Translations under genes and position numbers: made by a program
Shown here: in pieces, positions 44,162 to 53,596 of the stretch
How the letters are laid out: every line of letters begins with the position of its first letter
Position numbering within the stretch: the first letter of the stretch is position 1
Notes under the pieces: model-generated
Database searches by the model: none
The model's input: the letters and a program-made list of their open reading frames with translations, nothing else
Told to the model about the DNA's origin: nothing
Assembly: GCA_022113835.1 (NCBI GenBank)
Contig: JAILWY010000011.1
Location: 1,736,001-1,800,000, forward strand
DNA: 64,000 nt
From: Atopsyche davidsoni
Lineage: Eukaryota; Arthropoda; Insecta; Trichoptera; Hydrobiosidae
Direction of reading: 5' to 3'

Positions 44162-44416
44162 TTAACCCTCGGTACCCGGCGTTGGGCGCTTCTGCCAGGA
44201 CAAGGAAATAGATTTACCAGAATTTCGTCAGCGCGGAATGACGGGGCACTCTGCCCCCCGGAGCCCCCGCCCCGGAGCTCTTGCCCCCCTGCCCCGGCGA
44301 CCCGGAGAATGCCCCGGGGGGGGAGGGGCTCGGGACGACCGTCGCAGGAATAAAGCCTGCCCAGGGGGGGGGGGGGGGGGGGGAATTAATTTCGGGCTAC
44401 AGCCACCTAAGGGTTA
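44162..44416. mobile_element. TTAA-flanked MITE with G18 run
   Basis: TTAACCCTCGGTACCCGGCG at the left and CAGCCACCTAAGGGTTAA at the right. GC-rich inside, with a G18 homopolymer near 44,367. A second right end (GCCGCCTAAGGGTTAA) lies at 44,531-44,548. Confidence 0.6.
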
Positions 44417-44419
44417 AAG

Positions 44420-44965
44420 CTGATTAGACGATCCCGCACACGACACATGCGATATATACAAGTTCTAGTATAGTTTCATATACTGGCTGTATACAAAAAC
44501 TTGTGACAAACCTAACATCAATTCGAGCTCGAGCCGCCTAAGGGTTAAAATCTATATTTAGGCAATATATACAATTTATAGACAGGGTACAGTTTAATAT
44601 ATAAAGGACGTACCTGCGGTCGTATTTGACTATTTATATTGATTGTAAGAAATTAAACCTGTCTATCGTGGCGTCAGGTTGGATGAGGTAATTAACTGTT
44701 GAGTTGAGGCTATATTGAGTGCAAGGCTTTGGTTTTTACACCCACACTGTTAAAATGCAATCGATATATTTTTATGTAATCAAAGCACATATGAAACGTT
44801 CTGTCATTCTGACATTCTGTCCAAAAAAAATCATAAAAAAATAATTATCAAAAACTATCGTTTTTCATTGTTTCATGTGAGCGACACTTGAATGAATACA
44901 GGTATTATTGTTTAAATTGGTTATATATATTTAAAATATTGATAAGAACACCTGCTATTAACGAA
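44420..44965. other. Sequence without recognised genes
   Basis: Apart from the isolated MITE end at 44,531-44,548, nothing recognised. Confidence 0.5.
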
Positions 44966-44968
44966 CTT

Positions 44969-45170
44969 CAGTAATAGAGCGCCATTTAGGGACTAGAACC
45001 CGAAAACACTTGCTCGGTCGTTGCTCACCCGACCATTAAAGCAGCTTAGGCTGGCGACAATCCAACGAAGATAATTTAGAACAAAAAAATACATTTTAAC
45101 TAAACTACTAGAAGAAATGTATAATGCGGGCTTGCCTTGCTGTTGGAGTCACATCACGCCACTCATAAGA
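44969..45170 (-). mobile_element. SINE family SC, copy 2
   Basis: Complement of 22.8-23.06 kb: GGACTAGAACCCGAAAACAC (B-box complement), CTCGGTCGTTGCTCACC, GGCTTGCCTTGCTGTTGGAG. Confidence 0.65.
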
Positions 45171-45179
45171 GCAGTGCAT

Positions 45180-45773
45180 CAACTATAAACTTTTGATATT
45201 ATATAAATACATTCACTCAAAACTAATTTTACTTAATATACAGTAATGATAACTCTGCACGTAAAAGCAAGCAATTAAAACCGAAAACAAGAATCCAAGG
45301 ATCACAACCGATCGATATTAATTTATAATTTATATTATAACCGATATTATCGAAACTGGCATCAAGAAGGCGGTAGCTTCTCAACCGGCGAAAAGAAGCG
45401 AACTAAATACGATTCCAAAAAATCCACCGATGTTCATTGCAACAATTATACAAACAAGAAGGTACACGGTGGAAAAAAAAAAAAAAAAAAAAAAAAAACC
45501 ATTCGCCTCGCGGGGCTGGCAACCCGGCGCTTTTTTATGCCTTATTATTACGTCTGCTCTCGTATTGTTGCAACATTACAACAATGGCGGCCTTCCTAAA
45601 GGAACCCGTCCATCTGCGAAATATTGAAATTACGACTCAATGCCGCTGAAAAAAGGTTGGGTTAGTCCTGCGTGTAGTTCGTGCGAAGACGCGAGTACAA
45701 ACGCCAGCTGATAGAAGTAACTGATGTTGATTATATATTACTCAATGAAATTTTGAATAATATTTGATTATCT
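45180..45773. other. Sequence without recognised genes
   Basis: A-run of about 26 at 45,473-45,498 next to GC-rich sequence to 45,650. No exon recognised. Confidence 0.45.
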
Positions 45774-45998
45774 TTAACCCTTTCCACTCAGTTGGCGACA
45801 ATGTGTCGACATGGTAAATTCCTTTGTAACTCCATTGGCGACTATAGGTTTATTGTTTACCCTATAAGAAGACTAGGTGCGTATTAGAACATGCATTAAC
45901 CTTTTTTGTAAGTTTTGCAAAGTAATTGCTGCCATTCGGACATATTCACATTGTTAAATTAAAAAAACAAAAAAAAAGTCCGGAGTTCAAAGGGTTAA
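45774..45998. mobile_element. TTAA-flanked MITE
   Basis: TTAACCCTTTCCACTCAGTT and GGAGTTCAAAGGGTTAA. Inverted ends share CCCTTT..ACTC. 225 bp, non-coding. Confidence 0.65.
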
Positions 45999-45999
45999 A

Positions 46000-46785
46000 C
46001 TATTTAAACTGTAAAATATTTCTAATTGTTTAAACATGACCCGTGACACGCGAAAATGTAAACGCTGAAAAATATTAACAAACCACTACTATTAATAATA
46101 TAATTTGATTATATTAATAATAAAAAAAAAACAACAAAGCATTTACAAATAACAAAAAATATTTACAGAAAATTGTCGCGCCAAGGTAAAAAGGTTTGCG
46201 ATTACTGACCAAGACTCCAAGACGTCCGAATCTATCTACAAGCATACAGCGTGATTCCAAATCTGTTAAAGACCTTTTTTTTTTTTAAATTTTATTTTTA
46301 TAAAAGACAAAAATTATTTTTAAAAAATATCGCATTTGTAAATTTTAAATTTCTCAATGATATTGATTGGTTTGAATTATATTTTCAAACGCACTGCACA
46401 AACCGGGACTCGAGCGGTAGTCCTACGGATAACATGTTTATACCTGGGACCTGTCAAATGCGTAAGGATTATATCTGTTTGATTGGCCTGAGAGCCGCCG
46501 GGTATTCGACGGCCGGGCGCAGCTGAGGGCGGCGGGACGAATTAATACATTGTGAAAACAGTTGTACGTATTCCGCTTTAAAAATAAAATTATGGGTATT
46601 TTTTGTAAAGCCTTTAAATGAATTTTCAGAATTTTAAAATAGTAAGAAATTAACGAATTATATATATATATATATATTTTCTATATAATATAATCCAACT
46701 ATTAAAGTTTAAAACAGTAATTATTATTGATATAATATTTTTTATTCACAGTATAGATTAAATCTAATATATATTTAAAATAAAA
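46000..46785. other. AT-rich sequence without recognised genes
   Basis: A plus frame at 46,251-46,526 is Phe/Lys-rich and unassigned. A (TA)n lies at 46,659-46,677. Confidence 0.45.
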
Positions 46786-46789
46786 TACT

Positions 46790-46995
46790 TGAGTGATTTT
46801 TCCACATGTCAATTTTTATTGGCGACCGGTTTCGCCAACCTTTCGCGTTGGCATCATCACTCAGTTTGATAATGCCAACGTGAAAGGTTGGCGAAACCGG
46901 TCACCAATCAAAACTAACACGCGGAAAAATCTCTCAAGTATTTTATTGAAAATATTAAAATAATATACCACTAAGTACTCTCTGTCAAATATATT
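46790..46995. repeat. Inverted pair of hammerhead-like hairpins (Penelope-like element debris)
   Basis: The minus copy (46,820-46,864) reads TGATGATGCCAACGCGAAAG then GTTGGCGAAACCGGTCGCC. The plus copy (46,866-46,905) reads TTGATAATGCCAACGTGAAA then GGTTGGCGAAACCGGTCACC. Both have a 6-bp stem (GCCAAC/GTTGGC), GAAA and a palindromic ACCGGT ending in a GTC triplet. They are flanked by CTCAAGTATTTTATTGAA and the CCACTAAGTACTCTCTGTCA repeat. Confidence 0.7.
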
Positions 46996-46999
46996 GATA

Positions 47000-47682
47000 T
47001 ATATTTGAAGACCAGGATAAAATAATAAACGAGTAAAAAATATACCACTTGAAATACTCTGTACACAATAATTGACTTATGTTGTTTTTTACATTACAAT
47101 GACAAATCAAAAAAATATGTATTTAGTACACAAAGCATCCTGTATACAATAAAAAATATAATCGTACTTTTAATCACCTTAATTTTTTTGATATTCTATG
47201 GAGAACAAATTATTAATCTTGTATTTCTCATTTACACGTATACAATAATAAATATTATATATAAGCGTATCTTGAATCACCTGTATACAATATTTTTGAG
47301 TAAAATCACTCAAGCATTTTACTCAAAAAATATTAAAATGAAATTCCACCAAGTACCCTCTGTCAAAAATATTTAATTTCTGTATACAATAATTTTGAAT
47401 CACCCTGTATACAATAATTAACCTAGTTATTACAGTTTTTGGCTATTCTATACAGAACCATTCACGGATCTTGAATTTCTGCCTCACAATGACAAAACAA
47501 GCCGGCTCCACAATGCGAGACCACAATGAGCGTTGGGAGGCTCGCGGCCCTTTGTGCCCTGTGACCGCGGCCGCGCGTATCGATTACCATCATCGCTGTG
47601 AAGTTAGATGTTATTGCGTGTCACCGCAAGTCACGTGCTACTGCGTCCAGATACACGATATCGTTTCTCTGGACCATGAGCA
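47000..47682. other. Mostly AT-rich, with repeat tail pieces
   Basis: 47,300-47,375 contains the flank of the hammerhead-bearing repeat (AATCACTCAAGCATTTTACT, CACCAAGTACCCTCTGTC). GC-richer from 47,520. No gene. Confidence 0.5.
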
Positions 47683-47772
47683 CTGGGGGAGCTCCTGCTG
47701 CAGAAGGAGTATCAGATCTAAACGCCAGAGCTTCGCAAGGAAAGGTTTATATGATAATGGCGCTGGCTCAGC
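47683..47772 (+). mobile_element. SINE family SB fragment
   Basis: GAAGGAGTATCAGATCTAAA, CGCCAGAGCTTCGCAAGGAA, ending GGCTCAGCGTG. Confidence 0.65.
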
Positions 47773-47879
47773 GTGTCCACTTGTAAGTTAGATGTTATTG
47801 CGCCCATCCATAAATAACGTATGCCAATATTTGCTATGTATAGTTCTAGCGATGTTTCGAAACCGGTTTATCGATTTTA

Positions 47880-48394
47880 CAGGGTGTCCAAAAAGAGTAT
47901 CGGGTGAATGTGAATTGTGACCGTTATCGCTGTATATGCTGCGAAAATTTTTGGGCCCAGAGTTGCAGGAGTTTCAAGGTTTCACCACTTGCCATACATC
48001 CGATCAATCAATTGAAGCTGCTAACGAATTATTCCCTAATAAGGTCATTTCACGTAGAGGTAACATCGACTGGCCTCCCAGAAGCCACGACCTTAGCCTT
48101 CTTGACTATTTCGTATGGGGATACCTTAAAAGTAGGTTTTATGAGAATAATCTAACGGAATTGAAACAAAACATCAGGTCAGAAATGGCAGCAATATCCA
48201 GGGCTATGTGTCAGCGAGTTATCAGCAATCTTCGTTCCAGATTAGAAGAGTGCCAGCAGCGCGAAACGGTCACCATTTGGATAACACCATCTTTTCGAAA
48301 TAATTTTTCATTACGTATTCTTTTAATACTTGAATACAAGTAGTTTTTGTTTTACTGAACTAACAAATAACCGATACTCTCTTTGGACACACTG
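47880..48394 (+). mobile_element. Tc1/mariner-class deletion derivative (GGGTGTCC family), copy 3
   Basis: The only plus-strand copy, with the longest open frame of the family. After AGGGTGTCCAAAAAGAGTAT it encodes FPNKVISRRGNIDWPPRSHD, LSLLDYFVWGYLKSRFYENN, then LKQNIRSEMAAISRAMCQRV and ISNLRSRLEECQQR. The Asp of LLDYFVWGYL is the expected third catalytic acid. The first two are deleted. The right terminus ACTCTCTTTGGACACACTG is slightly decayed. Confidence 0.85.
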
Positions 48395-48399
48395 CACGC

Positions 48400-49078
48400 G
48401 TATAAAATACACGAGGGTGAGACTCGGTATCGAGTTCGAGATAGTAATCAATTTTTAAATGAATTCCGTTTCGTCGCCGAGTGGCCGCTTCATCCCCGGG
48501 AGAAAGTGTCGGAGGGTTGGGGGCGACCACCCCCAGCGGTGCTCAGTCATGGCAGATAACGACCCGCGAGCCCCCAAATTAGGGGCACGCAGATCCGCCG
48601 AGGGATGCGATTAATTTGATAAAATTAATATTGAATCATGCGCCGCGTACGTCTCGCCGATTATCGAATATCCGACAGACGCGCATTGAGAATATCGGCA
48701 AAACGCTGCGAGAGAAAGTCCTCGAATAAAACTTGTATGTACTATCAAATGCAGTATATAATATTTTTCACAGCGTAAAGACACTGACACAGTACTTGTT
48801 ATAAAAAAAAAAAAAAAACAAAATCATCAAAAACTTCAAAATTGGATCACAAAAAGCCCGAAGAACAAATGGCATTCAAACGAAATCCAATATGGCCGCC
48901 CGTTCCAAGTTCGAATGCCGCAAATTGATAGGGCGCCGCCGGCCAATGGGGCGCCGCGCCGGGGCGGGGGGAGGGGGAGGGGTGGGGGCGCAGCACAGCA
49001 GCCGAGGGTGGCGAGGGGAGCCTGAAAGGGGCCTGAAAGATGCCTGCGTCAGAACGGAATTTTTTTTCCCCTCATAGG
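48400..49078. other. Sequence without recognised genes
   Basis: GC-rich at 48,470-48,610 and 48,890-49,040, the latter with CCGGCCAATGGGGCGCC (CCAAT-type). No exon recognised. Confidence 0.45.
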
Positions 49079-49559
49079 CGATATTTATTTTTATTATTAT
49101 TATTATTTGCGAGGAAGCCACAACCTTATTTTGGGTATAAATAAAAATGTGTATATATATATATATATATAAGAAAGCGTGACAAAGTAATGCATTGTAT
49201 GAAATACATAGATGGCGCTAACGACACATGTAGTCGACGTACATGTTTTAACTAGTGTTGGGCGATATTTATTTTTATTATTCTTATTATTTTTATTTGC
49301 GAGGAAGCCACAACCTTATTTTGGGTATAAATAAAAATGTATATATATATATATATATATATATAGAAAGCGTGACAAAAGAATGCATTGTATGAAATAC
49401 TAGGTGCGCTACTGAGTTTCAGATTACACACATAGATGGCGCTAACGACACGTGTAGTCGACGTACATGTTTTAACTGGTGTTAGGCGATATATATTTTT
49501 ATTATTTTTATTTTTTTATTTGCGAGGAAGCCACAACCTTGTTTTGGGTATAAATAAAC

Positions 49560-49614
<55 letters not shown>

Positions 49615-49820
49615 AAATCGTGACAAAATAATACATTTTTTGAAATACTAGGTGCGCTACTGAGTATTCAGGTTTCACACATAGATGGCGCTAACGACAC
49701 ATGTAGTCTTAACTAGTGTTAGGCGTTATTTATTATTATTATTATTTTTATTTGCGAGGAAGCCACAACCTTATTTTGGGTATAAATAAAAATATGTATA
49801 TATATATATATATATATATC
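49079..49820. repeat. Four tandem units (~190-235 bp), each with its own (TA)n
   Basis: GCGAGGAAGCCACAACCTT occurs at 49,109, 49,299, 49,522 and 49,754. Each is followed by GGGTATAAATAAA and a (TA)n run of differing length (longest about 48 bp near 49,565). The unit then continues AGATGGCGCTAACGACAC. Units 2 and 3 carry a ~30-bp segment (TAGGTGCGCTACTGAG) absent from unit 1. Confidence 0.9.
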
Positions 49821-50009
49821 TCAAGATATAGATTTTTATGCAAAAAATGCATTTATGTAAAATTCTTACAAACATATTCAATGCATTTACAATAATGTTT
49901 TTTTTATTTATAAATACATGTAAAACCCAGAGAATAGATTAACAGAAGAGGTTTTGGAGTAAAAAATAATATATTGAATAGAGAAAGAAATGACCTAAAG
50001 GTATTGATA

Positions 50010-50230
50010 TTTTTGAATAAAATACTTGAGTGATTTTCCACATGTTCGTTTTTATTTGTGACCGGTTTCGCCAACCTCTCACGTTGGCATTATCAAACAG
50101 AGTCTCTCTGTTTGATAATGCCAACACTCTGTTTGATAATGCCAACGTGGAAAATTACTCAAGTATTTTATTTAAAAATATTAAAATGGAATTCCACCAA
50201 GTACTCTCTGTTAAAAATATTGATTTTCGG
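50010..50230. repeat. Hammerhead-like hairpin repeat, third locus
   Basis: The minus strand reads TTTGATAATGCCAACGTGAG then AGGTTGGCGAAACCGGTCAC. Two further truncated plus copies (TTTGATAATGCCAACACTCT, GTTTGATAATGCCAACGTGG) follow. Flanks CTCAAGTATTTTATTTAAAA and CCACCAAGTACTCTCTGTTA match 46.8 kb. Confidence 0.65.
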
Positions 50231-50433
50231 AAAGGTATTGGTTAATTATTTATTAATATTTGTGAGTTTAAAATATTAAAAACACAATAAAAAAAACTAA
50301 CTACTGCGAGATTGATTGTGTTGCTTTCAAAACAATTCATTAATTAAAATCGAGTTATGAATTAATGATTTATTTAAATACTTAATTTAGGAATTATTAA
50401 TAAAAATTACTTACACACACGTTCGGGTGATAA

Positions 50434-50475
50434 TAGAAATAATCGCTTACCTGTAAAGAGAAAAAAAACTGTTAT
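50434..50475 (-). promoter_or_regulatory. Candidate ratcheting recursive splice site in the BRIP1 intron
   Basis: The minus strand reads TTTTTTTCTCTTTACAG followed at once by GTAAGCG, with the junction between 50,451 and 50,450. This joins a strong 3' splice site (17-nt pyrimidine-rich tract plus CAG) to a consensus 5' splice site with no exon between. A possible branch region (CATAAAATAACAG) lies just upstream. This is the form of zero-nucleotide-exon ratchet points known from long insect introns. It lies about 28.5 kb upstream of the BRIP1 exon at 21,999, on the same strand. Confidence 0.55.
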
Positions 50476-50669
50476 TTTATGCAGAAAGTAATAAATAACC
50501 ACATCGTCGATCGGCCATTCGCTTTCGGAAAAACCCAAGCGAGAGACTCGGAACTTTTTATGAGTAACAATTAATTAATTAAAAGAAAATATTTTTAGTA
50601 ATTTCCTTACATATAAGATAAAAAATATTGCATCAAAATATACTGATATTCCGAGGGTACACCATTCCA

Positions 50670-50835
50670 TTTAATCTGAAAGCAATTTATAAACATCAGG
50701 ATCAGTCATACGCCGTCCGATCCAGCGCCGTAGGGGAGGATTTCATCACTTCATCCCCCGACGCCATGATGATACCCTCCACAGACACAGCCTGCGAGAT
50801 TCCACCCCGGGGATTCGAAGCCGGAGCCCCTAATT
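50670..50835 (+). pseudogene. Possible PEP-synthase/PPDK N-domain fragment (tentative)
   Basis: The plus strand encodes LKAIYKHQDQSYAVRSSAVG and then ED. YAVRSSAVGED is the highly conserved nucleotide-binding motif of the pyruvate phosphate dikinase PEP/pyruvate-binding domain, found in the PEP-synthase-like proteins of many insects. Upstream residues fit loosely. Downstream, the expected SAAGQ.ETFLG does not follow; the frame continues into unrelated Ser/Pro-rich residues and a stop. No acceptor/donor pair gives a clean exon, and the reverse strand has a B-box-like GGCTTCGAATCCCC. It may be a decayed exon or retrocopy, or a chance match. Confidence 0.25.
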
Positions 50836-51014
50836 AAAAGGCCGCTGAATTAAACATGCAAGCATCCCTTTCACAACAAGGGTGGTTATACATAAACTAA
50901 GCCGGGGTGTGCTGTGACGTCCCTGGCGAGTTGCCCCGACCAGAATCAAGTGAATAAAATAAACTACACGTACTTACACTTAAAAGCCTTCTTACTCAAT
51001 ATTTATTATATATA

Positions 51015-51693
51015 TCTAATATAATAATAGCCATTGTGTGTGTGTGTGTGTATGTTTCATTTTTAAGTTCTCTATAGAATATCTTAAAAGATACAACGCT
51101 GATTTTTTGCACGTAAGTTCAGTAAGTTTTTCCGCAGTTATTTGCCGAATTTCAAGACGATAGGATAATATTTTCATTAATAAACTAATTAAATAAAACT
51201 ATCAAATATGCTTTATGTACGAATTATATGATTCTGTTGTTCACAGCGAGAATTTCAAATTTAGAATTTTTGCAAAAAAACAAAATATGATGCTTCTAAG
51301 AAATTTTCAGTTTATGTCAGCTTGACACAAGTACCAATTTTATTTTTTAGTTGCGTTAGAAATTATTAATCACATCATTAATAACTTAAAATGCCTCCTA
51401 AAAAAATAACACCGTCTAAGCACAGCAAACGTAATTAAAAAAGAATAGCACAATTGAACGTGATAAAGACTGCATCTAATAAAGAACAGTGCAGTGAAAG
51501 TGATTCGATGTTTGTGACACGAAATGTGATATTTCCTTGAACGGCTTTGCTTTCGAAATTAATATCCGGTTATTCAAAATATATGTGTACAAAATGAAAT
51601 CAAATATTCATCTAATTGTTAGCCAAACATTCAGATCAAACGCTATTGCATCGTTCATCGAATACGTCATCTTATGACGGGCTACATTTCTAG
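51015..51693 (+). mobile_element. Non-autonomous Helitron, copy 3, longest
   Basis: 5' TCTAATATAATAATAGCCAT and a (GT)n run. 3' hairpin CGTCATCTTATGACG, then GGCTACATTTCTAG, inserted between A and T. 679 bp. It has about 270 bp not present in the other two copies, beginning ATGCCTCCTAAAAAAATAAC. This reads MPPKKITPSKHSKRN then a stop, resembling the basic N-terminus of animal Helitron proteins. The shorter copies have ATGACTCCGAAAA joined directly to the terminal hairpin. Confidence 0.88.
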
Positions 51694-51699
51694 TATATA

Positions 51700-52820
51700 T
51701 ATAAAAAAGATTTTTTTTAAATATACTACCTGTTGAAAATGATAATAAAACGTATTTTCAAGTCAATACTTAAAATGAATATGACACAAACGAAAAGATG
51801 TATTTCACAAGTATCAAGACAAGTAGAATTTTTCGCATGAATATACGGCTGAAGCTGTCACCCTTGAGCACATTCAATGCATTTTTCATACAATACATTT
51901 ATCAGTACGCGTGTACTGATTTGAAAAAAAATAATTGGGCCGATGCATTGCGCAAACAAATCTAACATCTGTTCCAGCTCGAGTGGGCTGTGAATGGAGA
52001 CCCAACAATATAAAAACTAACCAAACACGATGATTATCTCGATAAAATTATGTTTTTAGTATTACGCTTTTTAAAAAAATATCCTCAGGTATTTAATTCT
52101 AAAACGATAATTTGTCATAACACCCAAATAACATTTTCAGTCGGCAAACAGAAGTCATTCGACAGCTATCAACTAATATTTACACTGATCGTCCTTTCAG
52201 AAACAGGGTGTTGAGCATTCAAACAATTTCATCACATCTGTACGGTTATAAGACCCATTCAAAAACAACAACAACAAAAAAAATGCACAGATAGCCGGAT
52301 TCTTCTCTCAAAGCATTCTTTATAAAGCGATGACAAAGCTAAGCCAATTGAAGTACAATCGTAACATATAGTTTAGAATAAGGGTGGATGACAAGTGCCC
52401 GGGGGTGAGACGGTTGCAGTCATTGTGTTTCATCCCCATTTGGCGAAGGTCTCGGAGGGTCTAAGATGTGCAGAGATTACGGGGCCATTGTGCTGACCGA
52501 GCGGAGGAACACGAATAATGGATTGCTCGTTTTATTTCATTTTGATCGTGTCTGCCCAAATGTTTAAACAGATTTGAGTTTTTCTTTGTGCTGAAAAGGA
52601 TGTGTGTGTGAACTCTTTTCGTAGTAGAAAATTTATTTGTTTTATGTTGAAATAACAAAACAACGAAACAACGCAAAAGCGGATGCTTAATTGCAAGTTG
52701 TGTCGTCGCGTGTATATGTGGCTTAATACGAAATCCAGGAGGGAAGTATTGCTCACTGAAATATAATATGAATTATCATGACTTGTATATCATATTTCGT
52801 TTTTGCGTTTTAATAAAAAA
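51700..52820. other. Sequence without recognised genes
   Basis: Nothing recognised except a palindromic MITE piece near 52,690-52,740. Confidence 0.5.
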
Positions 52821-52824
52821 ATGT

Positions 52825-52965
52825 TCTTCTTCTTCAGGTGCTTCATAGAAGGTTGGTGAGCATCTCACATCTCTACCTTGGACCAGTTTTATTCGTTTGG
52901 CTGTACTCCCGTACACTGTTGAAAATTATGAGAGAACCTCTGGCGAGGGTGAAATTACTTGAATA
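52825..52965 (-). pseudogene. LINE 3'-end fragment
   Basis: The complement resembles the LINE tail (GTGAGATGCTCACCAACCTT, ACAGCCAAACGAATAAAACT). Very short. Confidence 0.45.
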
Positions 52966-53311
52966 GAGATATATATATATATTATGAGGCAAACATTGCA
53001 TTATTGGTTGTATGGGCTGCATGCCACAGAAAAACATAACGTGACGCATAGACGCACACGAGTAAGGAGTCTAAATATTCATTTTTTTGTACGCATTATG
53101 ATCTGTGTAGTATATTGTGAAATAATGCCAGCATTCATTGGAGCGTAGTTACATATTCACGTACACCACAACGGATAAAAAAAAGGGTGCGGGGGTCTTC
53201 ATCCAGCAATGGATCGCTTTGGATAAAAGACCACGAGCAATCAAAAGGGACGATAATTGGGCATATCCCTAAGGGAAACGTCTCAATGCGGCGGCGCGAC
53301 GTCGAGTGGTT

Positions 53312-53477
53312 GCGGGGCGGGGGCGAAGCGGGGCGAAGCGGGGCGAAGCGGGGCGAAGCGGGGCGATGCGGGGCGTAGCGGGGCGAAGCGGGGCGATGCG
53401 GGGGCGAGGCGGGGCGAAGCGGGGCGAGGCGGGGCAAAGCGGGGCGTAGCGGGGCGAAGCGGGGCGAAGCGGGGGCG
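53312..53477. repeat. 10-bp GC-rich minisatellite (GGGGCGAAGC)n
   Basis: About 16 units of GGGGCGAAGC with variants GATGC, GTAGC, GAGGC. It creates long Ala/Gly/Arg frames on one strand and Ala/Pro/Arg frames on the other, which are not genes. Confidence 0.97.
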
Positions 53478-53596
53478 TCGGGCGTCGTCTCGGTCTCCGG
53501 GGCCGGACGGGGCGTCACTCGGCCTGATCGAGTGCCATTGTGCCCTTCTACATTCAGTCTCCTCAGTCTCGAGTGGAAAGGTGCCCCCGAGAAGAC

